From NCBI GenBank assembly GCA_020850915.1, contig JADZDV010000047.1, positions 1 through 13,442 of the forward strand: a DNA stretch of 13,442 bases. The letters run 5' to 3'. The position numbers and the translations under genes were made by a program. Below, one piece after another: positions 1 to 6,246 of this stretch; position 1 is the first letter of the stretch; the number at the start of each line of letters is the position of its first letter. This DNA is from Chloroflexota bacterium (GTDB lineage: Bacteria > Chloroflexota > UBA6077 > JADZDV01). The notes under the pieces are model-generated. The model was given only the letters and a program-made list of their open reading frames with translations. It was not told where the DNA came from and did no database searches.

Positions 1-221
1 CCACGCCGTCCCGCGTCTGCTGGAGCGCGGCGATCGGCTCGATCTCCTCGCCGCACACGGGACCTCCGGATGTGCTGCCACCCACGCGCGTCCATGCAAG
101 GACCGTCCGCGCCGCGCCGTTCAGGAGCGAGGGTCGAGGAGGACCGGGTTCGCTAGCGCAGATCGGAGCACGCGCTGGAGCGGACGTCGGTGGTGCGGAC
201 AGCGCCGCGCGCCAGCACGGG
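1..221. other. Left-edge stretch with no supportable gene
   Basis: Two frames stay open here and neither can be confirmed. On the + strand a frame enters from the left edge and stops at 226-228, just inside the 3' end of the SGNH gene; its first 35 or so codons have good high-GC codon use but the rest is arginine-rich and poor. On the - strand another open frame with good GC3 runs off the left edge and contains a short Cys-Gly-Glu-Glu segment, but it has no convincing start. One of them may be the end of a neighbouring gene. I see no RNA gene or terminator. Confidence 0.3.
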
Positions 222-1181
222 TCAGGTGACGCCCAGACTTGCCAGTGCCCGACGCACCGCGTTGCCGACGATCCTGTGCCCGGCGCTGGTCCAGTGGCCG
301 TCGGTACGGAACCAGCAGTCAGCAGAGCACGCGGCATGCAGGTCGTCATCCAGGGCGAGACACCGCGTCTGACCCGCGGAACACTGCCGCTGGAACACAG
401 ACTGGACGTCGTTTTGGAGACGGACGTCCCGAGGCAATAGCTCTTTACCGAAGTGTGCGATAACCACCTGAACACCCCTGGCCTCGAGCGGCAGAACCCG
501 TTCGGCCAGAATTCGTTCGTACAGCTCGACGCCTGACGACCACTTCTGTTCGGCCGCCTCTCTCCCCTGGAGGTACGACAGGGCGCCTGTGAAAACATAG
601 GAACGGTTGCGGAGCAGATCCACCACCCCGATTGACGGAGCGTGCTCGACCAGACTTCCATCGTCATCGAGTGTGAAAAACGGTTTCGAGCGCCCTGCGA
701 AAGACCGTCTGGTGATGTCCAGAAAATCGTTGTAGCACGTGAGCATGAGGAGCACGTCTCCGGACTCGAGTCGCGAGGCGTCATCCCTCGCTACCAGCAC
801 CTCCTGGTCAGTCCCGAACCCCTCGACGGCCTTGTTCATCCAGGAGTACGTGCGCAGCGAGTCGAACGCGATGTGGTCGAATCGATCGCGCTCCGGGATG
901 CCGAAACCGGCCGCGAAGGAGTCACCGACCACGAGGATCGTGTGCTCGCGAGCCGGCCGGCTCTCCCAGTGGTCCCGGAAACCATCCTTGTTCGTGGAGA
1001 TCTCGTATTCATTCCCGTCCGGGTCCCAGCGACGTACGTCGATATCGGGCAGGTACCGCCAACCGGCGCGGCTGTCAACCTGGACCGTCCTGGGCTGATG
1101 CAGTACGTTTGTCACGTACAACGCGGCGGCAAGCTCTGAGAGCGCCGCGGCGCTCGCCAGCGACAGGCACACCAGGAGCAC
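222..1181 (-). CDS. Membrane-anchored SGNH/GDSL (AlgX-like) hydrolase
   Basis: Likely an extracytoplasmic esterase or O-acetyl transfer/removal enzyme of the SGNH superfamily, possibly acting on envelope polysaccharide. Residues 1-25 form a hydrophobic signal-anchor. The nucleophile block is VVGDSFAAG (Ser88), the middle block is CYND (Asn151), and the catalytic Asp/His block is TDGHWTSAGH (Asp294, His296), as in AlgX/DHHW-type SGNH domains. Four cysteines (267, 274, 285, 289) close together just before the last block suggest disulfides outside the cell. The GTG at 1181 has GGAG seven bases upstream. However, the frame stays open upstream, encodes a very basic stretch just before the hydrophobic segment, and has a perfect GAAAGGAG site eight bases before an ATC codon at 1277-1275. 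The real protein may therefore be 32 residues longer. The family call is firm; substrate is unknown. Confidence 0.8.
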   Translation of the reverse strand: MLLVCLSLASAAALSELAAALYVTNVLHQPRTVQVDSRAGWRYLPDIDVRRWDPDGNEYEISTNKDGFRDHWESRPAREHTILVVGDSFAAGFGIPERDRFDHIAFDSLRTYSWMNKAVEGFGTDQEVLVARDDASRLESGDVLLMLTCYNDFLDITRRSFAGRSKPFFTLDDDGSLVEHAPSIGVVDLLRNRSYVFTGALSYLQGREAAEQKWSSGVELYERILAERVLPLEARGVQVVIAHFGKELLPRDVRLQNDVQSVFQRQCSAGQTRCLALDDDLHAACSADCWFRTDGHWTSAGHRIVGNAVRRALASLGVT

Positions 1182-1315
1182 CTGGACGCTCCAGCGCGGC
1201 CGTCGGGACCGCCCCTCTGTTGAAGGGAGGCTGTAGCCCGAGGCAACGCGTTTCGAGGTCCTGTCTCGGCCGGTGATGAGGCAGGCTCCTTTCAGGTGGC
1301 TTGACGGCCCGCGGT

Positions 1316-1321
1316 AGTATA
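1316..1321 (-). promoter_or_regulatory. Candidate -10 box for the SGNH gene
   Basis: The - strand reads TATACT here, one base off consensus, between dcd and the SGNH gene. Transcription would begin near 1309, about 30 bases before the GAAAGGAG / ATC 1277 site and about 128 before the GTG at 1181. I see no good -35 hexamer. Confidence 0.35.
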
Positions 1322-1375
1322 GGCGACACGCTTCTTGAGACAGGTACCGCCGCGCAGCACGGCGCGACTTCTGCT

Positions 1376-1894
1376 CTATGGTGAGACCTGGTCTCGGTAC
1401 CGGCCGGCGTAGTGGGCGCTGCCGATGGTGGTCTCGAAGGTCATCTGGCAGACGGCCGTACCGGGACGCAGGGCCAGCGGCATCGGGCCGGCGTTGTTCA
1501 TCTCCAGCGCCTGGTGGTTGTTCACCCCCGGCTGGACCAGCGGCGCCGTCATGTGGACGATCAGGCCGAGGCGGGCAAAGCGGCTCCGGCCGTGCAGCCA
1601 GCCACAGAGGGTGTCCGGCAGGCTGACCCGCTCTCGCGTGACGCCGTGGCAGGTCTCGCCGGGCATCAGGACGAAGTAGTCCTCGTCGCCCACCTCAACG
1701 ACCTCGGTCACCTCCTCGTACGGCACGTCCTCCGTCACGTGGAAGATCTCGCGCACCCGCCGGAAGACCCGGAACTGGTTGGAGAGGTGGAGGTCGATCG
1801 AGGCGGGACCGACGGCGCGCTCATCGAACGGGTCGATGCTGATCTCGCCAGCGCGGACGCGCCGGATGATTTCATCATGCGTGAGGATCGCCAC
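1376..1894 (-). CDS. dcd: dCTP deaminase
   Basis: Deaminates dCTP to dUTP in the cytoplasm, feeding dTMP synthesis; some family members also hydrolyse dUTP to dUMP. From the GTG at 1894 the protein is 172 aa. Family landmarks are the N-terminal ILTHDEI start, VGPASIDLHL (28-37), the nucleotide-binding GRSRFARLGL (102-111), HMTAPLVQPG, the likely catalytic glutamate in QALEMNN (Glu131) and MPLALRPGT. The central run closely resembles E. coli Dcd. The GTG at 1894 has GAGG six bases upstream, and the protein then begins exactly at the conserved domain. A longer reading from GTG 1957 adds 21 Ala/Gly/Arg-rich residues encoded partly by a 34-bp tandem repeat and is less likely. It lies 98 bp after the MFS gene on the same strand. 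Mono- or bifunctionality cannot be settled by eye. Confidence 0.9.
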   Translation of the reverse strand: MAILTHDEIIRRVRAGEISIDPFDERAVGPASIDLHLSNQFRVFRRVREIFHVTEDVPYEEVTEVVEVGDEDYFVLMPGETCHGVTRERVSLPDTLCGWLHGRSRFARLGLIVHMTAPLVQPGVNNHQALEMNNAGPMPLALRPGTAVCQMTFETTIGSAHYAGRYRDQVSP

Positions 1895-1928
1895 CCTGCA
1901 CCTCGTCGAGAGTTTGCGCCTGGCCTCG

Positions 1929-1996
1929 GCCGCGCCTGCCCCCGTGCCGGTCGTCACTCCACGCCGCGCCTGCCCCTGTGCCGGCCGTCACTCCAC
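1929..1996. repeat. Two-copy 34-bp tandem duplication at the MFS 3' end
   Basis: Copies at 1929-1962 and 1963-1996 match at 32 of 34 bases. The right copy holds the last three sense codons and the TGA of the MFS gene; the left copy is a duplicate of that tail lying between MFS and dcd. The GTG of the longer dcd reading (1957) falls in the duplicate, which argues that this upstream start is an accident. Confidence 0.85.
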
Positions 1997-3343
1997 CCTG
2001 CCCCTCGAGACGGCGGCGGCGCGCGCCTCGAGGCCAGCCAGCGGAGCCTCGGTGTCATCGCGCTGGATAGCGATCAGGCCGACCAGGCTCAGTGCGCACA
2101 GCAGGTTGAAGCCGACGATCATACCGGCGAGGGAGCCGAAGCCGGACGCCGCGATCAGGACGCCGCCAAGCATGGAGGCAACCGTCCAGCTCAGACTGGA
2201 GGTGGCGACGTACAGCCCCATGACCGCGCCGCGCGCGCCGCGCGTCAGGTCCGTCACGAGCCAGAAGAAGGCCGGTCGGCCCAGCGCGCTGACAAGGCCC
2301 CAGACCAGGCCGATCGTCGCTGAGACCCACAGGTCCGGCACCAGGAGCAGCAGCGCCCCGGCGGTCGCGGCGGTGGCGAGCATCGAGTACAGCACGAAGT
2401 GCGCCTTGCTGGAGACGCGGTCGGTGAGGGGCCCGCCGATCAGCGTGCCCACCAGATTGCCAACGGCCACCACCATGAGCGCCCCGGCGAGGCTGCTGTA
2501 CGGCACGCTGTAGCTCTCGATGAAGAAGCTGGCGAGGTAGATCCCCACGGCGCCGTAGGCGACGCGCTCGGTGAAGCCGGAGAGCATGACCAGGCCAACG
2601 CGCGGTTGCAGCAGCAGCGGCAGCGGCGGCGGACCGAAGCCACGCCCCTGGGGGAGCGCCCGGCGCGCGGAGCTGGGCACAAGGAACCAGGCGACCACGA
2701 CGAGCAGGAGCGTGAAGACGGCAAGCCCGCCCACCGACCAGCGCCAGCCGGCCACGGAGGCGAGGAACGTGATCAGCGGCACGCCGGCAACCTGGGCCAG
2801 GGACATGCCGGCCATCGTCCAACTGAGCCCCTTGCCACGCTCGTTCGGCGGAAAGACGTCGCCGACGGTGGCCAGAACGGTTGGCATCATGACGCCGCCG
2901 CCGAGGCCGCCGAGGAACCGGACCAGCATCAGGAGGTTGAACTCCGTGACCACAGCCGCCAGCAGCCCGCAGGTGCTGAGGACGGCTAGCCCGTAGAGGA
3001 GGATCGGCTTGCGGCCGAAGCGGTCTGAGAGGCCACCCCCGAGCAGGGAGGCGGCGGCCCAGGCGACCGCCATGGAGGTGACGAGCTGCCCGGTGGTACC
3101 GATGTCTCTCCTGGACTCCTGGGCGATCTCCAACAGGAAGGGGCTCAGGGCGAGAAAGTGGCACTGGGCGGCGAACGGCATGAACGGCAGGGCGACGAGC
3201 AGGCCGCGCTGGCGGACGCCGGAAAGACCCGCGCGGAAAGCCCCCGCGCTCTCAGGAATAGGAGCGTTCACGTCCGGGTTGTACCCTCTGACCGCCCGTC
3301 GGCCGGGCCGACGGGCAGATCGCCATGCGCTGACGGGTACCAT
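1988..3343 (-). CDS. MFS transporter
   Basis: Inner-membrane secondary transporter of the major facilitator superfamily, about 12 hydrophobic spans. The loop 2-3 signature is clear (GGLSDRFGRK, residues 103-112) and a degenerate second-half counterpart is present (GGPLTDR). The size (451 aa) and N-terminal start point resemble the DHA1-like drug/metabolite group, but the substrate cannot be read from sequence. The ATG at 3343 lacks a Shine-Dalgarno site but has TACTCT eight bases upstream. The first 40 or so residues are basic and polar before span 1, so a shorter start such as the GTG at codon 25 is possible. It is divergent from the MOSC gene, and dcd follows downstream with a 34-bp duplication between them. 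Confidence 0.88.
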   Translation of the reverse strand: MVPVSAWRSARRPGRRAVRGYNPDVNAPIPESAGAFRAGLSGVRQRGLLVALPFMPFAAQCHFLALSPFLLEIAQESRRDIGTTGQLVTSMAVAWAAASLLGGGLSDRFGRKPILLYGLAVLSTCGLLAAVVTEFNLLMLVRFLGGLGGGVMMPTVLATVGDVFPPNERGKGLSWTMAGMSLAQVAGVPLITFLASVAGWRWSVGGLAVFTLLLVVVAWFLVPSSARRALPQGRGFGPPPLPLLLQPRVGLVMLSGFTERVAYGAVGIYLASFFIESYSVPYSSLAGALMVVAVGNLVGTLIGGPLTDRVSSKAHFVLYSMLATAATAGALLLLVPDLWVSATIGLVWGLVSALGRPAFFWLVTDLTRGARGAVMGLYVATSSLSWTVASMLGGVLIAASGFGSLAGMIVGFNLLCALSLVGLIAIQRDDTEAPLAGLEARAAAVSRGRVE

Positions 3344-3351
3344 AGCAGAGC

Positions 3352-3357
3352 AGAGTA
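3352..3357 (-). promoter_or_regulatory. Candidate -10 box for the MFS gene
   Basis: The - strand reads TACTCT eight bases before the ATG at 3343. With no Shine-Dalgarno site present, this spacing fits a leaderless or near-leaderless transcript. No clear -35 is visible. Confidence 0.3.
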
Positions 3358-3386
3358 CCCGGGCGCGGCGCGACAGAGGGGATGTG

Positions 3387-3420
3387 CTGAGGGGGCGTGG
3401 AGGCTGAGGGGACGTGTAGG
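3387..3420 (+). repeat. 17-bp tandem repeat ahead of the MOSC gene
   Basis: Two adjacent 17-bp units, CTGAGGGGGCGTGGAGG (3387-3403) and CTGAGGGGACGTGTAGG (3404-3420), differ at two bases. A degenerate partial unit (AGAGGGGATGTG) sits just upstream at 3375-3386. The array ends three bases before the MOSC ATG and so forms its 5' untranslated region. The purine-rich GAGGGG cores could act as several weak ribosome-binding sites. Confidence 0.8.
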
Positions 3421-3423
3421 TAG

Positions 3424-3921
3424 ATGGAAGGGCGTGTCTATCAGATCAACATCTCGGCCGGCGGCGTACCAAAGCGGCCGGTCGAGCGGGCGGTGCTGGG
3501 TCCGCTGGGTCTCGCGGGGGATGAGCACAACGACCGCGCCAACCACGGCGGTCCGGAGCGCGCGGTCTGTCTGTTCAGCCTGGAGGTCATCCGGGTGCTG
3601 GCGGCCGAGGGCCACGCCGTGGCACCGGGCGTGCTGGGCGAGAACCTTACCCTGGTCGGCCTGGAGTGGAGCCGGCTCCGGCCTGGCGACCGGCTGCGCG
3701 TCGGCCCGGCGTTGATCGAGGTCACCCGTTTCACAACGCCCTGCATCAACATCAAGCCGGCCTTCAAGGACGGCCGCTTCGACCGGGTGCTGGAGCAGTA
3801 CCATCCGGGGCAGAGCCGGGTCTACGCCAGGGTGATCGAGGGGGGTCAGCTTGCCACGGGTGACCCCGTGACGGTCATGCGTCCGGCGCCCACGGCAGCA
3901 GATCCTGGTCCTCGAGCCTGA
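3424..3921 (+). CDS. MOSC-domain protein
   Basis: A stand-alone MOSC domain of 165 aa, a fold known for handling sulfur on a conserved cysteine in molybdenum-cofactor-linked proteins (YiiM/YuaD and sulfurase C-terminal relatives). Visible landmarks are the opening GRVYQINISAGGVPK, GLAGDEHND (29-37), HGGPERAV (41-48), GVLGENLT (69-76), GDRLRVG and the conserved cysteine of TPCINI (Cys107). It has no signal or membrane segment, so it is cytosolic. The ATG at 3424 lies just after a 17-bp tandem repeat with only weak AGG/GAGGGG ribosome-binding potential. Its last 47 bases overlap the end of the convergent DUF1444-like gene. No molybdenum-cofactor gene is in the window, so its partner enzyme is unknown. 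Confidence 0.9.
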   Translation: MEGRVYQINISAGGVPKRPVERAVLGPLGLAGDEHNDRANHGGPERAVCLFSLEVIRVLAAEGHAVAPGVLGENLTLVGLEWSRLRPGDRLRVGPALIEVTRFTTPCINIKPAFKDGRFDRVLEQYHPGQSRVYARVIEGGQLATGDPVTVMRPAPTAADPGPRA

Positions 3922-4714
3922 AGAGGCGGGGTGAGAGCCCGCGGGCGCTGGCGGCAAACTCCTTCGAGACCGTCTCCGCGGCTTCGCGCGCCAGCTCTGA
4001 GTCGGCGCCGTCAAACAGCATCAGGCGGTCGCGATGCGGCAGCCCCACCAGGAGCGGCCCGCGGAACGGGTCGCACAGGTTGCGGAGGACCGTTCCGAGC
4101 AGGACGCGCGTCGCGGCAAAGTCGTCCTCGGAGGCCAGCTCCACGATAGCGCTCCGCCCGGCGCGCTGCTCGAACCGCGCGCGGATCGCGTCGGAGCGCT
4201 CCATGAGGTTTGCCACCGCGATCTCGTGGAGGTCCGCCAGGCTCGTGTCGAGCCGCTCGGCGGTGCTCTCGGTCAGGAACGTCACGTACGACGTCTCCGG
4301 ACGATCCACCACGTAGCAGACGACCAGCCCCTCGGCCAGCCAGCCCGCGACGGGCGGATCAGCGGTCGAGCCGGCCTCCGCCAGCCAGGCGGCGCTCTGG
4401 ACGCGGGGCAGCAGGTACGGCGTGAGCGTCTCGAGCGTCTCGCTGTCGGGCAGGCCTGAGAGGCTGGCCGCGCGGCTGGCGACCAGCTCGGCGATACCCG
4501 CGAGGACGTCCTCGAGGCGGTCCGGCTCTGCCACGTAGCGCTCGTAGGCGTTCGTCAGATCGATCGCGGCGCCATCCGCGACGATTCGAAGCTGTCCGGA
4601 GTCGATCTCAGCGCCGGGGGCTCTCTGGCGGACCTTCGCTACGGCCGCGGCGGTGAAGCGTACGGGAGACAACGGCCCGCCGCCGCGCGACCAGGGCCAG
4701 ATGGGAGCTCGCAT
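3875..4714 (-). CDS. DUF1444 (YtpQ-like) protein
   Basis: A 279-aa soluble protein that I match from memory to the DUF1444 family typified by Bacillus YtpQ, whose function is not established. The resemblance lies in three places: the central CYVVDRPETSYVTFLT strand region (about 133-148), the HEIAVANL helix (163-170), and the C-terminal LLVGLPHRDRLMLFD (221-235), which parallels the VPHQD segment of YtpQ. There is no signal peptide or membrane span. The ATG at 4714 has no Shine-Dalgarno site; instead TACAGT lies exactly six bases upstream, so it may be leaderless. It is 95 bp downstream of glgC on the same strand and converges on, and overlaps, the MOSC gene by 47 bp. Existence of the gene is firm; the family name is moderately sure. 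Confidence 0.75.
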   Translation of the reverse strand: MRAPIWPWSRGGGPLSPVRFTAAAVAKVRQRAPGAEIDSGQLRIVADGAAIDLTNAYERYVAEPDRLEDVLAGIAELVASRAASLSGLPDSETLETLTPYLLPRVQSAAWLAEAGSTADPPVAGWLAEGLVVCYVVDRPETSYVTFLTESTAERLDTSLADLHEIAVANLMERSDAIRARFEQRAGRSAIVELASEDDFAATRVLLGTVLRNLCDPFRGPLLVGLPHRDRLMLFDGADSELAREAAETVSKEFAASARGLSPRLFRLEDQDLLPWAPDA

Positions 4715-4720
4715 ACGCCA

Positions 4721-4726
4721 ACTGTA
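4721..4726 (-). promoter_or_regulatory. Candidate -10 box for the DUF1444 gene
   Basis: The - strand reads TACAGT six bases before the ATG at 4714. A perfect 14-bp palindrome, GGCGGACGTCCGCC (4730-4743), sits immediately upstream where a spacer and regulator site would be. No -35 consensus is visible. Confidence 0.35.
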
Positions 4727-4740
4727 CCAGGCGGACGTCC

Positions 4741-4789
4741 GCCCGCCGCGGTGCCCGCGCCGCGAGGCGATCGGGCGCGAGCGGCGGGC
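4741..4789 (-). terminator. GC-rich nested stem after glgC
   Basis: Perfect 9-bp arms (GCCCGCCGC at 4741-4749 and GCGGCGGGC at 4781-4789) enclose a second 5-bp stem (4753-4757 / 4772-4776), starting about 20 bases after the glgC stop. There is no U-tract, so this is only a candidate terminator or processing stem. Confidence 0.3.
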
Positions 4790-4809
4790 CTGTTGAGCGC
4801 GGCCCCTCG

Positions 4810-6105
4810 TCAGGACGTGACGATCGCCAGACGGTCTGTGGCGGTCGTCTCGACCGTCCCACCAGAAGGGACCGTCAGGCCGTTGGGTGGGAAGTCTCGC
4901 TCGGTCACGTCGGAGCCAACCAGGCAGTTGCGACCGATGACCGCGCCGCCGGGGATCTGGGCTCGCTTGCCGACCACCGTGATGCCGCCGGTGAGGTGCT
5001 TGGGAAACCGTCGGTTCTGGCGCGGCTCGCCGACGCCCAGCCTGGCGCCCGCGCCGACGACCACCTCCTTGTCCAGGATGCAGCGGTCCACCAGGGAGTT
5101 CACGCCGATGGTGCAGTCCATCATGACGATGGAGTCGCGCACCACGGCGCCCTCGGCCACGTAGACGCCGGGCGAGATCACCGATCGCTCGACGGTGCCG
5201 TGGATCGTGCAGCCGTGGGAGATCAAGCTGCGTCGGACATCGGCCTCATCCGCGATCTTGGCCGGCGGACGCTCCTCGGAGCGCGTGTGGATGACCCAGT
5301 CGCTATCGTACAGGTCGAAGTCGGCCGGCTCGCGCAGGAGGCCCATGTTCGCCTCCCAGTAGCTCTCGATGGTCCCGACGTCGCGCCAGTAGCCCTTGAA
5401 GGGGTAGGCGTAGACGCGGTCGACCTCGACCATACGCGGGATGATGTTCCGGCCGAAGTCATGGTCCGAGGCGCGGTCCTCCGCGTCCTCCTGGAGGCGG
5501 CGCAACAGCAGCTCGTACTCGAAGACGTAGATGCCCATCGAGATGAGGTTGCTCGCCGGGGTGGGCGGCTTCTCCTCGAACCGGACCACCTGGTTGTCCC
5601 GATCGACCACCAGCGTGCCGAAGCGGCTCGCCTCCTCGATCGGCACCGTCATGACGCCCACCGTGACGTCCGCGCGGTGCGTCTCGTGGAAGTTCAGCAT
5701 GCGGGTGTAGTCCATCTTGTAGATGTGGTCGCCCGAGAGGATCAGGACGAGGTCTGGCTTCCAGTCCTGGAGGAACGAGAGGTTCTGGTAGACGGCGTCG
5801 GCCGTGCCGCGGTACCAGTCCGAGCCCTTGCGGCCCAGGAACGGCTGGAGGATGCGAACGCCGCCCCGGGCGCGGTCCAGGTCCCAGGGTTTGCCAACGC
5901 CGATATGGTCGTTGAGGGAGTGCGGGCGGTACTGGGTCAGGACGGCCACGTTGTAAATGCCAGAGTTGACGCAGTTCGAGAGGGTGAAGTCGATGATGCG
6001 GTACTTCCCGGCGAATGGGACCGCGGGCTTGGCGCGCTTGGAGGACAGCACGGACAGGCGCTCGCCCTGGCCGCCGGCGAGTACGACCGCGATGACAGAT
6101 CGCAT
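4810..6105 (-). CDS. glgC: Glucose-1-phosphate adenylyltransferase (ADP-glucose pyrophosphorylase)
   Basis: Makes ADP-glucose from ATP and glucose-1-phosphate, the committed step of bacterial glycogen synthesis, in the cytoplasm. The nucleotidyltransferase signature AVVLAGGQGERL is at the N-terminus, followed by KRAKPAVPFAGKYRIIDF (23-40), GTADAV (100-105), SGDHIYKMDY (124-133), the sugar-phosphate lysine in FEEKP (176-180) and GYWRDVGT (238-245). A left-handed beta-helix domain of hexapeptide repeats follows from about residue 290. I place the start at the ATG at 6105 because GGGAGG lies seven bases before it and the protein then opens directly on the catalytic fold; 431 aa is normal for the family. 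A longer GTG reading from 6201 adds 32 unrelated residues. Other glg genes are not in the window. Confidence 0.96.
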   Translation of the reverse strand: MRSVIAVVLAGGQGERLSVLSSKRAKPAVPFAGKYRIIDFTLSNCVNSGIYNVAVLTQYRPHSLNDHIGVGKPWDLDRARGGVRILQPFLGRKGSDWYRGTADAVYQNLSFLQDWKPDLVLILSGDHIYKMDYTRMLNFHETHRADVTVGVMTVPIEEASRFGTLVVDRDNQVVRFEEKPPTPASNLISMGIYVFEYELLLRRLQEDAEDRASDHDFGRNIIPRMVEVDRVYAYPFKGYWRDVGTIESYWEANMGLLREPADFDLYDSDWVIHTRSEERPPAKIADEADVRRSLISHGCTIHGTVERSVISPGVYVAEGAVVRDSIVMMDCTIGVNSLVDRCILDKEVVVGAGARLGVGEPRQNRRFPKHLTGGITVVGKRAQIPGGAVIGRNCLVGSDVTERDFPPNGLTVPSGGTVETTATDRLAIVTS

Positions 6106-6231
6106 GCTGTGGCCTCCCATCAGACTGCCCCGGAGGAACGCGCCGCTGCTGAGCGGGACACCCGGCGGCGTCATCGCCCGCCGCCGACGGAGCCCCGCCA
6201 CGAAGACGCCTTGCCGGCACGCGCTGAGCAG

Positions 6232-6237
6232 AGTATA
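6232..6237 (-). promoter_or_regulatory. Candidate -10 box for glgC
   Basis: The - strand reads TATACT in the 141-bp gap between the antiporter stop and glgC. It predicts a leader of roughly 120 bases before the ATG at 6105. The -35 region would lie in the end of the antiporter gene and is not consensus. Confidence 0.35.
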
Positions 6238-6246
6238 AGCCAGCGC

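Noticed and set aside
2055..3164. 369-codon open frame on the - strand
   Set aside because: Out-of-frame reading of the MFS gene, dominated by Arg, Pro and Gly.
6106..6201. N-terminal extension of GlgC from an upstream GTG
   Set aside because: The 32 extra residues are not part of the family, and the ATG at 6105 has an excellent GGGAGG site.
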